Shown piece by piece: positions 17,668-26,774 of a stretch of DNA of 64,000 nucleotides. Origin of the DNA: Paramesorhizobium salinisoli. GTDB taxonomy: Bacteria > Pseudomonadota > Alphaproteobacteria > Rhizobiales > Rhizobiaceae. Under the pieces are notes generated by a model. It was not told the origin of the DNA, searched no databases, and saw only the letters and a list, made by a program, of their open reading frames with translations. A program made the position numbers and the translations under genes. Where the stretch lies: positions 1-64,000 of the forward strand of contig NZ_QOZG01000004.1 in assembly GCF_003335045.1 (NCBI RefSeq), written 5' to 3'. The first letter of the stretch is position 1; the number at the start of each line of letters is the position of its first letter.

Positions 17668-17826
17668 GCCCCCCTCTGTCCTGCCGGACATCTCCCCCGC
17701 AAAGGGGGGAGATCGGCTGACATTGATGACGGCTTGTCCTGCAGCGGTGGACGATTTGCGAAAGCGGAACTGATAGCTGATCTCCCCCTTGCGGGGGGAG
17801 ATGTCCGACAGGACAGAGGGGGCGCT
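17668..17826. repeat. RIME-like palindromic intergenic repeat
   Basis: Two inverted arms flank a central segment. The left arm at about 17668-17715 carries CCCCCCTCTGTCCTGCCGGA then CATCTCCCCC and its own hairpin partner GGGGGGAGAT. The right arm at 17781-17826 carries TCTCCCCCTTGCGGGGGGAG, then ATGTCCGACAGGACAGAGGG. Each arm folds alone and the arms also pair with each other, with few mismatches. Such mosaic palindromes (RIME-type) are dispersed in rhizobial genomes. Here the element fills the gap between the binding-protein and first permease genes, so it is transcribed. Confidence 0.75.
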
Positions 17827-17878
17827 GTCCCGCCGACGTTTCTATTTAAATCCAGAGTATCCGCAGGCAGTGTATTCG

Positions 17879-18772
17879 ATGAAATCCAGACTTCCCGCTC
17901 CCGTTCTTCTCCTTCTGCCCGCGATCATCGTGCTTGTTGCGGTCATCGTAGTGCCGCTGCTGTTTTCCTTCTATTCAAGCTTCACGCCATTTCGGCTGAC
18001 GCGGCCCGATACGCTATGGACGTTTATCGGCATCCGCAACTACGTCAGCGTGCTGAGTAATTGGGATTTCTGGGTGGCGTTCGGGCGCACCGTCCTGCTT
18101 CTCACCATCGCACTCAATGCCGAAATGCTGCTGGGGCTGGGACTGGCGATGCTGGTCAACAAGGCGACACAGGGGCAGCGGCTCTTGCGCACGCTGATGA
18201 TGTTTCCGATGATGTTCTCGCCCGTTCTCGTCGGCTTCCAGTTCAAGTTTCTCTTCAACGACAATATCGGCCTCGTCAACAACGCGCTGCAGTCGCTGGG
18301 CCTCACAGACCAGGCAATTCCGTGGCTGATCAACGGCAATCTGGCGATGTTCTCCATCATCGTCGCCGAGGTCTGGTCGTCCACCTCCGTCTTCGCGATC
18401 CTCATCCTCGCCGGGCTGCTCGCCATGCCGCAGGAGCCGGTGGAGGCGGCGCGGGTCGATGGGTGCACGCCGTGGCAGACCTTCCGCTACGTTACCTGGC
18501 CATTTGTCATGCCGTTCGCGTTCATCGCCATGACGATCCGCTCGCTCGACGTGGCGCGGGCCTATGACATCGTCAAAATCATGACGGATGGCGGTCCGGC
18601 GGGGCGCACCGAGCTTTTGTGGACCCTGATCGGCCGGACGGCCTATAGCGATGCGCGGATGGGCATGGCCAATGCCATGGCCTATGTCTCGATCCTGCTG
18701 TCCATCCTTTTCACCGTGTATTTTTTCAGAAAACTGGCCGCCGCGCGCCAGCAAATCGGAGCGGAGTGGTAA
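17879..18772 (+). CDS. ABC sugar transporter permease 1 (MalF-like)
   Basis: A 297-residue integral membrane protein. The start is the ATG at 17879 (MKSRLPAPVLL); the longer frame runs into the palindromic repeat and is rejected. About six membrane segments, the first PVLLLLPAIIVLVAVIVVPL. The EAA loop that contacts the ATPase is EAARVDGCTPWQTFRYVTWP. Typical of the MalF half of CUT1 importers. No strong ribosome-binding site is visible before this ATG. The TAA is followed one base later by the next permease start. Confidence 0.9.
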   Translation: MKSRLPAPVLLLLPAIIVLVAVIVVPLLFSFYSSFTPFRLTRPDTLWTFIGIRNYVSVLSNWDFWVAFGRTVLLLTIALNAEMLLGLGLAMLVNKATQGQRLLRTLMMFPMMFSPVLVGFQFKFLFNDNIGLVNNALQSLGLTDQAIPWLINGNLAMFSIIVAEVWSSTSVFAILILAGLLAMPQEPVEAARVDGCTPWQTFRYVTWPFVMPFAFIAMTIRSLDVARAYDIVKIMTDGGPAGRTELLWTLIGRTAYSDARMGMANAMAYVSILLSILFTVYFFRKLAAARQQIGAEW

Positions 18773-18773
18773 G

Positions 18774-19643
18774 ATGGAAGGCAGCAATAGCTTCTACCGC
18801 GTCAAGCGCCGGGCCTTGAGCGTCATTCATCTCCTCGGTCTCTTTCTGGCGATGCTGGTGATCTGCCTGCCGGGCATCTGGATCATTCTCAGTTCATTGC
18901 GCCCCACGGTAGAGATCATGGCGAAGCCGCCAGTGTGGATTCCGACGCAATTGTCACTCGACGCGTATCGCGCCATGTTCAGCGGCATGGGGCAGGGCGG
19001 CGTGCCGGTATGGGATTATTTCCGCAATTCCATCATTGTCTCCGTCACCTCGACGGTAATTGCGCTCGCCATCGGAATGGCGGGCGGCTATGCCTTCGCG
19101 CGCTACCGCTTCAAGGCGAAATCGGCGGTCTTCCTCGGCTTCATGCTGACACGCGCGGTGCCGGGCATCGCCCTGTCGCTGCCGCTGTTCATGATCTATG
19201 CGCGTATCGGCATTATCGACACGCATTTCGGGCTGATCCTGACCTATGTCGCGCTCAACGTGCCCTTCACCATCTGGCTGATCGACGGCTTCTTCCGGCA
19301 GGTACCGAAGGATCTGGCGGAAGCAGCGCAGATCGATGGCTGCACCCGTTGGCAGGCCTTCTGGCAGGTGGAGTTCCCGCTGGCGGGTCCAGGCATCGCG
19401 TCTGCGGGCATCTTCGCTTTTCTCACCTCGTGGAACGAATATGCGCTCGCATCGCAGCTTACCCGGTCGGTCAACTCCAAGACATTGCCCGTCGGGCTTC
19501 TCGATTACACCGCTGAGTTCACCATCGACTGGCGCGGCATGTGCGCTCTTGCCGTCGTCATGATCGTGCCGGCGCTGATCCTCACCTTCATCATCCAGAA
19601 ACATCTGGTCTCCGGCCTCACCTTCGGTGCGGTAAAAGGATAG
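18774..19643 (+). CDS. ABC sugar transporter permease 2 (MalG-like)
   Basis: A 289-residue membrane protein. The start is the ATG at 18774 ([13 protein letters not shown]), one base after the previous stop, with GGAG just upstream. It has six predicted membrane segments, a large periplasmic loop after segment one and the EAA motif [20 protein letters not shown]. The C-terminal [20 protein letters not shown] and [14 protein letters not shown] are characteristic of MalG-type CUT1 permeases. It pairs with permease 1. Confidence 0.92.
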   Translation: MEGSNSFYRVKRRALSVIHLLGLFLAMLVICLPGIWIILSSLRPTVEIMAKPPVWIPTQLSLDAYRAMFSGMGQGGVPVWDYFRNSIIVSVTSTVIALAIGMAGGYAFARYRFKAKSAVFLGFMLTRAVPGIALSLPLFMIYARIGIIDTHFGLILTYVALNVPFTIWLIDGFFRQVPKDLAEAAQIDGCTRWQAFWQVEFPLAGPGIASAGIFAFLTSWNEYALASQLTRSVNSKTLPVGLLDYTAEFTIDWRGMCALAVVMIVPALILTFIIQKHLVSGLTFGAVKG

Positions 19644-19647
19644 TCAT

Positions 19648-20745
19648 ATGGCCACCGTATCGCTTAGGAAAATCGTCAAACGTTACGGCACCGTCGAAGT
19701 CGTGCATGGCATCGATCTCGATGTGCGCGACGGAGAATTCGTGGCGCTGGTCGGCCCGTCCGGCTGCGGAAAATCGACCACGCTGCGCATGATCGCAGGC
19801 CTCGAGGACATCAGCGGCGGCGCGCTGGAAATCGGCGGTAAAGTGGTCAACGACCTTCCGCCCAGGGCGCGCAATATCTCGATGGTGTTCCAGTCCTATG
19901 CGCTCTACCCGCATATGACGGTGCGCGAGAACATGGGCTTCTCGCTGAAGATCGCCAAGCGCCCGCAAAAGGAAATCGACGAGCGCGTCCAGGCTGCGGC
20001 GACCATTCTCGATATGACGCCGCTGCTGGAGCGCCGCCCTTCGCAGCTTTCCGGTGGTCAGCGCCAGCGCGTCGCCATGGGGCGCGCAATCGTGCGCCAG
20101 CCAGAAGTTTTCCTTTTCGATGAGCCGCTTTCCAATCTCGACGCCAAGCTTCGCACCCAGATGCGCACCGAGATCAAGAAGCTGCACGCCAAGGTGAAAG
20201 CGACCACCATCTATGTGACGCATGACCAGGTGGAGGCGATGACGCTTTCCGATCGCATCGTCATCATGCGCGACGGCCATATCGAGCAGATTGGCACACC
20301 CGACGACGTGTTCCGCTTTCCCGCCACGCGCTTCGTCGCAGGCTTCATCGGTTCGCCGCCGATGAATCTCGATGAGGCAACGGTCGATGACGGCAAGCTC
20401 GTCTTCGCCTCTGGCGAGAGCCTGCCGCTGCCAGTGCAGTTTCGCGATAAGGTGACGGCGGGGCAGAGGGTGGTTTTCGGGCTCAGGCCGGATGATTTCT
20501 ACCCGACCGGGCACGGTCTTTCCTCGTCCGATGCCGCCAATATTCAGCGGCTTGACCTGCCGGTTTCTGTTACCGAACCGATGGGCAACGAGACGCTGGT
20601 GACGGTCGAATTCAACAGCCAAGAATGGATGTCCCGAATGCTCAACCCCAGACCTCTGGCCATGGGAGAAAAAGTGACGATGAGCCTCGACCTGTCGCAG
20701 GCGCATCTGTTCTCTACCGAGACGGGCCGGACCTTGCGGGGCTGA
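19648..20745 (+). CDS. ABC sugar transporter ATPase (MalK/UgpC-like)
   Basis: A 365-residue protein. The ATPase domain spans about residues 1-235: Walker [10 protein letters not shown] at residues 36-44, signature [19 protein letters not shown], Walker [14 protein letters not shown], and switch His in [14 protein letters not shown]-terminal TOBE/MalK-type regulatory domain follows ([12 protein letters not shown]). It energises the importer made by the three genes upstream, 4 bases after permease 2 and 1 base before the dehydratase gene. Confidence 0.95.
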   Translation: MATVSLRKIVKRYGTVEVVHGIDLDVRDGEFVALVGPSGCGKSTTLRMIAGLEDISGGALEIGGKVVNDLPPRARNISMVFQSYALYPHMTVRENMGFSLKIAKRPQKEIDERVQAAATILDMTPLLERRPSQLSGGQRQRVAMGRAIVRQPEVFLFDEPLSNLDAKLRTQMRTEIKKLHAKVKATTIYVTHDQVEAMTLSDRIVIMRDGHIEQIGTPDDVFRFPATRFVAGFIGSPPMNLDEATVDDGKLVFASGESLPLPVQFRDKVTAGQRVVFGLRPDDFYPTGHGLSSSDAANIQRLDLPVSVTEPMGNETLVTVEFNSQEWMSRMLNPRPLAMGEKVTMSLDLSQAHLFSTETGRTLRG

Positions 20746-20746
20746 C

Positions 20747-21859
20747 ATGGCTAGAATTGAAAAAGTCGAATTGCGCATGGTGGATCTGCCGCCCAAGACG
20801 TTGCGCACGGACGCCATCCAGCGCTTTGTCAGCCAGGAAACACCCATCGTCACGATCACTGATTCCGATGGTGCGACGGGGACCGGCTATAGCTATACGA
20901 TCGGCACGGGTGGCTCGTCCGTCATGCGGCTGTTGTCCGACCATCTTGTGCCACGGATCCTGAATGAGGATGCGGACCGGATCGAGGCGATCTGGCGCAA
21001 GCTGGAATTCGCTACGCACGCCACGACGGTCGGCGCGATCACCGCGCTGGCGCTGGCGGCCATCGATACGGCGCTGTGGGATTTGCGCGCGAAGAAGCAA
21101 AACCTGCCTTTGTGGAAGCTTGCCGGCGGAGCGAAAGACCGCTGCCCGCTTTACACGACGGAGGGCGGCTGGCTGCATATCGAGAAGCAGGCCTTGGTCG
21201 AGGATGCGCTTGCGGCCAGGGAAAAGGGCTTTCGCGGCGCCAAGGTGAAGATCGGCCGTCCGCATGGTTCGGAAGATCTCGACCGGCTTTCAGCCATGCG
21301 CGATGCGCTTGGTTCCGGCTTCGAAATCATGACCGACGCCAATCAGGGCTTCACGCTCGACGAAGCGATCCGGCGCGCGCATGTCTTGCGCGATATCGAT
21401 CTCGCCTGGCTGGAGGAGCCGCTTCCCGCCGATGATATCGACGGACATATCAGGCTTTCGCGGACGACGAACACACCGGTCGCGGTGGGCGAATCGCTCT
21501 ATTCGATCCGGCATTTCCGCGAATATATGCAGAAGGGCGCGTGCTCCATTGTGCAGGTGGATGTCGCGCGCATCGGCGGCATCACGCCTTGGTTGAAGGT
21601 GGCCCATCTGGCGGAAAGCTTCGATATTCCGGTCTGCCCGCACTTCCTGATGGAGCTGCATGTGAGCCTTGCCTGCGCCGTGCCAAACGGGAAATATGTC
21701 GAATATATCCCGCAGCTCGACGATCTGACGCAGAGTTCGATGCGTATCGAGAACGGCCATGCGGTCGCGCCGGATGCGCCGGGTATCGGCATCGATTGGG
21801 ACTGGGAGGCGCTGAACAAACGCAGCATTCCCGAGTTCACGACAGAAATGAGGGCTTGA
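20747..21859 (+). CDS. Enolase-superfamily sugar-acid dehydratase (mandelate racemase subgroup)
   Basis: A 370-residue protein. The N-terminal capping domain is followed by the barrel with the base motif AKVKIG near residue 165, Mg ligands in DANQGF, LEEPLP and GESLYS, and the opposing His in VCPHFLMELHV. That set is typical of the mandelate-racemase subgroup acting on acid sugars. A true L-fuconate dehydratase homologue is encoded later in the operon, so this one probably uses a different sugar acid (for example from another deoxyhexose, L-galactose or D-arabinose). Substrate unknown. Confidence 0.85.
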   Translation: MARIEKVELRMVDLPPKTLRTDAIQRFVSQETPIVTITDSDGATGTGYSYTIGTGGSSVMRLLSDHLVPRILNEDADRIEAIWRKLEFATHATTVGAITALALAAIDTALWDLRAKKQNLPLWKLAGGAKDRCPLYTTEGGWLHIEKQALVEDALAAREKGFRGAKVKIGRPHGSEDLDRLSAMRDALGSGFEIMTDANQGFTLDEAIRRAHVLRDIDLAWLEEPLPADDIDGHIRLSRTTNTPVAVGESLYSIRHFREYMQKGACSIVQVDVARIGGITPWLKVAHLAESFDIPVCPHFLMELHVSLACAVPNGKYVEYIPQLDDLTQSSMRIENGHAVAPDAPGIGIDWDWEALNKRSIPEFTTEMRA

Positions 21860-21866
21860 GGTCATC

Positions 21867-22196
21867 ATGCAGCGAATGGGGATGGTCATCGGTCTTAATG
21901 CGGAGAAGATCGCCGAATACAAGCGCCTTCACACGGCGGTCTGGCCAGAGGTTCTGGCGCTGGTATCGAAGTGTAACATCCGCAATTATTCGATCTTCCT
22001 GCGAGAACCGGAGAACCTGCTCTTCGGCTATTGGGAATACCATGGAACCGATTTTGCCGCCGACATGGCGAAGATGGCTGCCGATCCGAAGAACCAAGAA
22101 TGGTGGTCGGTCTGCATGCCCTGCCAAGTACCGTTTTCGACCCGCAAAGAGGGGGAATGGTGGGCTATGATGGACGAGGTTTTTCATCTTGATTGA
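21867..22196 (+). CDS. RhaM-family mutarotase, probable L-fucose mutarotase
   Basis: A 109-residue protein of the L-rhamnose mutarotase family (PF05336): MVIGLNAEKIAEYKRLHTAV, WPEVLALVSKCNIRNYSIFL, then ENLLFGYWEY and the end WWAMMDEVFHLD. It interconverts alpha and beta anomers of the incoming sugar so that the next enzyme is not limited. A second family member (rhaU, 28193-28513) is in the rhamnose operon; the two are clearly different, so this one likely serves fucose. GAGG upstream; an ATG at 21876 is an alternative start. Confidence 0.85.
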   Translation: MQRMGMVIGLNAEKIAEYKRLHTAVWPEVLALVSKCNIRNYSIFLREPENLLFGYWEYHGTDFAADMAKMAADPKNQEWWSVCMPCQVPFSTRKEGEWWAMMDEVFHLD

Positions 22197-22211
22197 TGAT
22201 CGGACGTTTCG

Positions 22212-23279
22212 ATGACCTTTGATCCCACAGCCCTCGTTCAGTTCTGGCCACTGCCGGCCAACCTGCGCCCGATCGTGACGTTCGGCGCCGGCTCCATCGT
22301 CGGCGATGCGCATTATCCGGCTTATCGGAAGGGCGGCTTTCCGATTGCCGGCCTTTTCGATCCCGACCTGGAAAAGGCGCGCAGGCTGGCCGATGCCTGG
22401 AATGTGAAAGCGTTTTCCTCGCTTGCCGATGCGGCGGCCGTGGAGAATGCCGTGTTCGACTTGGCGACACCGCCGGGGCGTCACGCCGAGGCTCTAAGAG
22501 CATTGCCTGATGGCGCGACGGTGCTCATCCAGAAGCCGATGGGCAACACGCTGGACGAGGCAAGGGAGATACTGTCGGTCTGCCGTGAAAAGAAGCTCAT
22601 CGCGGCGGTCAACTTCCAGCTGCGCTTCGCGCCGATGATGCTGGCGCTGAAGGATGCTATTCATCAGGGTTGGCTAGGTGAGATTATCGATTTCGACGCC
22701 TGGCTGGCGCTGGATACGCCGTGGCAGCTCTGGCCGTTTCTCAACGGTCTGCCGCGTGTCGAGATCGCCATGCACTCGATCCATTACCTCGATCTGGTCC
22801 GCCAGCTTCTCGGCGATCCCAAGGGTGTTCACGCCAAGACGCTAGGACATCCGAACCATAAAGTGGCGCAGACGCGCACCAGCGCTATCCTCGACTATGG
22901 CGATACGGTGCGCTGCTCGCTTTCGATCAATCACGACCACAAGTTCGGCCGCAAATACCAGGCTTGCGAGTTCCGTATTTGCGGCACCGAGGGCGCGGCT
23001 TATGTGAAGCTCGGCGTCAATCTCGATTATCCGCGCGGCGAGCCGGACGTACTGGAAATTTATCCCAAGGGCGGTGAGAGCTGGAGGGCGGTGCCACTCC
23101 ATGGCGCCTGGTTCCCAGACGCCTTCGTCGGACGCATGGCCAACCTGCAGCGCTTTGCCGCCGGCGAGGACCAGGAACTGGTCAGTTCCGTGGAAGATGC
23201 CTGGAATACTATGGCACTCGTAGAAAGCGCTTATCGGTCGAGTGCGCTGCCTGCAACCTTGCTCGACCCCAGACCGTGA
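22212..23279 (+). CDS. Gfo/Idh/MocA-family oxidoreductase
   Basis: A 355-residue protein. A Rossmann NAD(P)-binding start ([20 protein letters not shown]), the Gfo/Idh EKP-type motif here as IQKPMGNT, and a C-terminal domain with [16 protein letters not shown], where one His is the likely active-site acid. Members oxidise or reduce sugars and inositols. No other obvious L-fucose dehydrogenase gene lies in the block, so this is the best candidate for making L-fuconolactone, but that is inference. Its stop overlaps the region just before the MaoC gene. Confidence 0.8.
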   Translation: MTFDPTALVQFWPLPANLRPIVTFGAGSIVGDAHYPAYRKGGFPIAGLFDPDLEKARRLADAWNVKAFSSLADAAAVENAVFDLATPPGRHAEALRALPDGATVLIQKPMGNTLDEAREILSVCREKKLIAAVNFQLRFAPMMLALKDAIHQGWLGEIIDFDAWLALDTPWQLWPFLNGLPRVEIAMHSIHYLDLVRQLLGDPKGVHAKTLGHPNHKVAQTRTSAILDYGDTVRCSLSINHDHKFGRKYQACEFRICGTEGAAYVKLGVNLDYPRGEPDVLEIYPKGGESWRAVPLHGAWFPDAFVGRMANLQRFAAGEDQELVSSVEDAWNTMALVESAYRSSALPATLLDPRP

Positions 23280-23287
23280 GGCATAGA

Positions 23288-23740
23288 ATGGCGGAACAAT
23301 CGATCTATTTCGAAGATTATGAGCTTGGGTCCGTGCGCACCACTACGGGCCGCACCATCACGGAGACGGATTTCATCGTTCATGCCGGACATACCGGGGA
23401 TTTCTTTCCGCATCACATGGACGCGGAATTCGCCAAAACGACGCCGTTCGGCCAGCGTGTGGCACATGGCACCATGGTTTTTTCGATCGGCGTAGGATTG
23501 ACTGCGAGCCTTATCAATCCGGTGGCTTTCTCCTATGGATATGATCGCCTGCGCTTTGTACGGCCGGTTTTCATCGGCGACACGATCCACACCTGCATCA
23601 CCATTGCCGCCAAGGGGGATGATCCCAAGCGTTCGGGGGCGGGCCGTGTCGTCGAGCGGTGTGAGGTGATCAACCAGCGCGGCGAGGTGGTTCTTGCCGC
23701 CGATCATATCCTGGTGGTCGAGCGAAGGGACAAGGCATGA
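23288..23740 (+). CDS. MaoC-like hot-dog dehydratase family protein
   Basis: A 150-residue protein. The start is the ATG at 23288 behind GAGG, in preference to a GTG at 23276. It has a single hot-dog fold of MaoC type: [20 protein letters not shown] holds the catalytic Asp/His pair and the segment to [16 protein letters not shown] is the hydratase signature. MaoC proteins usually hydrate enoyl-CoA esters, which is unexpected among sugar-acid enzymes; it may dehydrate a free deoxy-sugar acid or a side product. Its function here is not known. Confidence 0.82.
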   Translation: MAEQSIYFEDYELGSVRTTTGRTITETDFIVHAGHTGDFFPHHMDAEFAKTTPFGQRVAHGTMVFSIGVGLTASLINPVAFSYGYDRLRFVRPVFIGDTIHTCITIAAKGDDPKRSGAGRVVERCEVINQRGEVVLAADHILVVERRDKA

Positions 23741-23762
23741 TGAAAGTTTGCGGAGAATTGAA

Positions 23763-24497
23763 ATGAGCGACAAATTCAAGGGCAAGACGGTTTTGATAAC
23801 GGCTGCCGGGCAGGGTATCGGCAAGGCGACGGCGCTTGCCTTCGCGCGTGCAGGCGCAACGGTGCATGCCACAGACATCAACGAGAAGGCGCTCGACGCG
23901 CTTGCCAACGAGCCCAGTATTTCGACGCGTAGGCTGGATGTGCTGGATACGGCTGCTGTAACGCTGGCTGCAGCAGAGATCGGGACGGTGGATATATTGT
24001 TCAACTGCGCCGGATTCGTTCATTCCGGCTCCATCCTGGAGATGAAGGATGAGGATCTCGATTTCGCGGTCGATCTCAATGTGCGCTCGATGGTGCGCAC
24101 CATCCGCGCCGTGTTGCCGGGCATGATCGCCAATGGCGGTGGGGCGATCATTAACATGGCTTCTGTGGCGAGCAGCATCAAGGGCGTGCCGAACCGCTTT
24201 GCCTATAGCGTCACCAAGGCGGCGGTTATCGGGCTCACGAAATCCGTGGCCGCCGACTATGTCGGGCAGGGCATACGCTGCATGGCGATCTGCCCGGGCA
24301 CGGTCGAGAGCCCGTCGCTGGAAGAGCGCATGCGCTCGCAAGGCGACTATGAGGCGGCCCGCGCCGCCTTCATATCCCGCCAGCCCATGGGGCGGCTCGG
24401 AACGCCGGAAGAAATCGCCGATCTCGCTGTTTATCTTGCCGGCGCGACCTATACGACAGGCCAGGCTTATGTCATCGACGGCGGTTGGACCAACTAG
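23763..24497 (+). CDS. SDR dehydrogenase, probable 2-keto-3-deoxy-L-fuconate dehydrogenase
   Basis: A 244-residue short-chain dehydrogenase. The start is the ATG at 23763 (MSDKFKGKTVLIT). Cofactor loop TAAGQGIG at residues 13-20, NCAGF in place of NNAG, catalytic Ser in NMASVASS near 134 and YSVTK near 147-151. The close match in layout to the human DHRS6/bacterial 2-keto-3-deoxy-L-fuconate dehydrogenase group (CPGTVESPSLEERM) and the flanking FAH hydrolase and fuconate dehydratase genes support oxidation of the C4 hydroxyl of 2-keto-3-deoxy-L-fuconate. Confidence 0.88.
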   Translation: MSDKFKGKTVLITAAGQGIGKATALAFARAGATVHATDINEKALDALANEPSISTRRLDVLDTAAVTLAAAEIGTVDILFNCAGFVHSGSILEMKDEDLDFAVDLNVRSMVRTIRAVLPGMIANGGGAIINMASVASSIKGVPNRFAYSVTKAAVIGLTKSVAADYVGQGIRCMAICPGTVESPSLEERMRSQGDYEAARAAFISRQPMGRLGTPEEIADLAVYLAGATYTTGQAYVIDGGWTN

Positions 24498-24562
24498 GTC
24501 TGCTCGTCAGGCATGTCCTGAACATTCCCATACAGAAAGAAACCCATCCGAGGAGACATGAC

Positions 24563-25408
24563 ATGAAGCTGCTGCGATACGGCGAAGCTGGAAACGAAAA
24601 GCCGGGCCTTCTGGACAAAGACGGCAAGCTGCGTGATCTTTCGGGACACGTGAACGAGATTGCCGGAGCAGCGCTTGCGCCTGATGCGCTGGCCAAGCTT
24701 GGCGAGATCGATGCGGAAAGCCTGCCGCTCGTCTTCGGCAATCCGCGCCTCGGCCCCTGCGTCGCCGGGACCGGCAAATTCATCTGCATCGGTCTCAACT
24801 ATGCCGACCATGCCGCCGAATCCGGGTTGGCAGTGCCGCCGGAGCCCGTCATCTTCATGAAGGCGACCTCGGCCATCGTTGGCCCGAATGACGATCTCGT
24901 CATTCCTCGGGGTTCCGAAAAGACTGACTGGGAGGTCGAACTCGGCATCGTCATCGGCAAGACCGCCAAATATGTGAGCGAGGCGCACGCGCTGGATTAC
25001 GTCGCCGGCTATTGCGTGCTGCATGATGTCAGCGAGCGCGCCTTCCAGACGGAGCGCGCTGGGCAGTGGACCAAGGGCAAATCCTGTGACACTTTCGGCC
25101 CGACCGGCCCGTGGCTCGTCACCAAGGACGAAGTGGCTGACCCGCAGAATCTGGCGATGTGGCTCAAGGTCAATGGCGAGACCATGCAGGATGGCTCGAC
25201 GAAGACCATGGTCTATGGCGTGCGCCATCTGGTTTCCTATCTCAGCCAGTTCATGTCGCTTCATCCCGGCGACATCATCTCCACTGGCACGCCGCCAGGC
25301 GTCGGCATGGGCATGAAGCCGCCCCGCTATCTCAAGGCAGGCGATGTGGTCGAGCTCGGTATCGAAGGGCTCGGCAGCCAGAAGCAGAATGTGAAGGCTG
25401 ATATTTAG
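24563..25408 (+). CDS. FAH-family hydrolase, probable 2,4-diketo-3-deoxy-L-fuconate hydrolase
   Basis: A 281-residue protein. The start is the ATG at 24563 (MKLLRYGEAGNEKPGLLDKD) behind GAGGAG. Fumarylacetoacetate-hydrolase fold: CIGLNYADHAAESG, FMKATSAIVGPNDDLVIP, and the metal ligands in DWEVELGIVIGK and VLHDVSERAFQ. In the Xanthomonas/Burkholderia/Sphingomonas-type pathways this enzyme cleaves 2,4-diketo-3-deoxy-L-fuconate (or -rhamnonate) to pyruvate and L-lactate, the last step. Context with SDR and fuconate dehydratase fits fucose. Confidence 0.88.
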   Translation: MKLLRYGEAGNEKPGLLDKDGKLRDLSGHVNEIAGAALAPDALAKLGEIDAESLPLVFGNPRLGPCVAGTGKFICIGLNYADHAAESGLAVPPEPVIFMKATSAIVGPNDDLVIPRGSEKTDWEVELGIVIGKTAKYVSEAHALDYVAGYCVLHDVSERAFQTERAGQWTKGKSCDTFGPTGPWLVTKDEVADPQNLAMWLKVNGETMQDGSTKTMVYGVRHLVSYLSQFMSLHPGDIISTGTPPGVGMGMKPPRYLKAGDVVELGIEGLGSQKQNVKADI

Positions 25409-25422
25409 CGCTTCAGCGATAG

Positions 25423-25453
25423 CACCCCCTTGGTCCTGCAGGGCAGGGGGGTG
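25423..25453 (+). other. Intra-operon hairpin before fucD
   Basis: CACCCCC (25423-25429) pairs with GGGGGTG (25447-25453) around a loop holding a second small palindrome (CCTGCAGG). No T run follows, so it is more likely an mRNA-stability or attenuation element than a terminator. Confidence 0.4.
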
Positions 25454-25487
25454 AAAAACCAATATATTCACGTAAAGAGGTTCTCCC

Positions 25488-26771
25488 GTGACCCGCATTA
25501 CAGATCTTCGCGTTTTCGATCTGCGTTTTCCGACATCGCAAAGTCTCGACGGATCGGACGCGATGAATCCGGATCCCGATTATTCCGCAGCCTATGTCAT
25601 CCTCGATACCGACCAGGATGGGCTGGCGGGCCATGGGCTCACCTTCACCATAGGGCGCGGCAATGAAATATGCTGCCTCGCCATCAATGCGATGAAGCAT
25701 CTCGTCGTCGGGCAGGATCTGGAAAGCATCCGCAGGAATCCCGGCCGGTTCTGGCATCATCTGACGGGTGACAGCCAGTTGCGCTGGATCGGACCGGACA
25801 AGGGCGCGATGCATCTGGCAACGGGCGCCGTGGTCAATGCCGTATGGGACTTGCTGGCCAAGCAGGCGGGAAAACCGGTCTGGCGGCTGGTAGCTGAGAT
25901 GACGCCGGAGGAGATCGTCAAGATCGTCGATTTCCGCTATCTGACCGATGTGCTGACGCCGGAAGAGGCGCTCGCCATCCTGGAGAAGGCCGAGGCCGGG
26001 AAGGCGGAGCGGATCGCCGAGCTCGAGCGGGAGGGCTATCCCTGCTATACCACTTCGGCCGGCTGGCTCGGCTATTCCGACGAGAAACTGAAGAGACTTT
26101 GCCAGGAAGCCATCGATGCCGGCTTCAACCATGTGAAGATGAAGGTCGGGCGCGATCTCGAAGACGATATTCGCCGTCTCACCATCGCCCGCGAGACGAT
26201 CGGCCCCGATCGTTTCCTGATGATCGACGCCAACCAGGTGTGGGAAGTTGATCAGGCGATCGACTGGGTGAAGAAGCTCGCCTTCTGCAATCCCTATTTC
26301 ATCGAGGAGCCGACCAGCCCCGACGATATCGCCGGCCACCGCAAGATCCGCGAGGCGATCCATCCGGTAAAGGTCGCCACCGGCGAAATGTGCCAGAACC
26401 GCATCATGTTCAAGCAGTTTATTGCCGAAGGCGCGATCGATATCGTGCAGATCGATTCATGCCGCATGGGCGGATTGAACGAGGTGCTGGCCGTGCTGCT
26501 GATCGCCGCCAAGTATGGCCTGCCGGTCTGGCCGCACGCGGGCGGCGTCGGCCTTTGCGAATATGTGCAGCATCTCTCGATGATCGATTATATCGCCGTT
26601 TCGGGCACGAAAGATGGCCGGGTAATCGAATATGTCGATCATCTGCACGAGCATTTCATCGATCCCTGCGTGATCCGCGACGCGGCCTATATGCCGCCGT
26701 CGCTGCCCGGCTTTTCGATTGAGATGAAGCCCGCAACCATCGAGCAGTATCAGTGGCGCGGGGCGGAGTAA
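25488..26771 (+). CDS. fucD: L-fuconate dehydratase
   Basis: A 427-residue enolase-superfamily enzyme starting at GTG 25488 behind GAGG. Family-specific start VTRITDLRVFDLRFPTSQSL with DGSDAMNPDPDYSAAYV, the catalytic lysine motif HVKMKVG near residues 216-222, Mg ligands in DANQVW, IEEPTS and TGEMCQ, and His in VWPHAGGVGLCEY. Length and motifs match the L-fuconate dehydratase (FucD, ENOSF1) group. It removes water from L-fuconate to give 2-keto-3-deoxy-L-fuconate, the substrate of the SDR above. Last gene of the plus-strand operon, 3 bases from the convergent rhaK stop. Confidence 0.94.
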   Translation: MTRITDLRVFDLRFPTSQSLDGSDAMNPDPDYSAAYVILDTDQDGLAGHGLTFTIGRGNEICCLAINAMKHLVVGQDLESIRRNPGRFWHHLTGDSQLRWIGPDKGAMHLATGAVVNAVWDLLAKQAGKPVWRLVAEMTPEEIVKIVDFRYLTDVLTPEEALAILEKAEAGKAERIAELEREGYPCYTTSAGWLGYSDEKLKRLCQEAIDAGFNHVKMKVGRDLEDDIRRLTIARETIGPDRFLMIDANQVWEVDQAIDWVKKLAFCNPYFIEEPTSPDDIAGHRKIREAIHPVKVATGEMCQNRIMFKQFIAEGAIDIVQIDSCRMGGLNEVLAVLLIAAKYGLPVWPHAGGVGLCEYVQHLSMIDYIAVSGTKDGRVIEYVDHLHEHFIDPCVIRDAAYMPPSLPGFSIEMKPATIEQYQWRGAE

Positions 26772-26774
26772 GCG

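Noticed and set aside
17668-17826. CRISPR-like or insertion-sequence end
   Set aside because: Only two inverted arms, no spaced direct repeats, no transposase; a RIME-type intergenic palindrome fits.
17789-17878. Longer N-terminus for the first permease
   Set aside because: It would translate the palindromic repeat; the ATG at 17879 gives a normal MalF-like start.
19618-20859. 413-codon minus-strand open frame
   Set aside because: Antisense to the transporter ATPase gene, whose motifs are complete on the plus strand.
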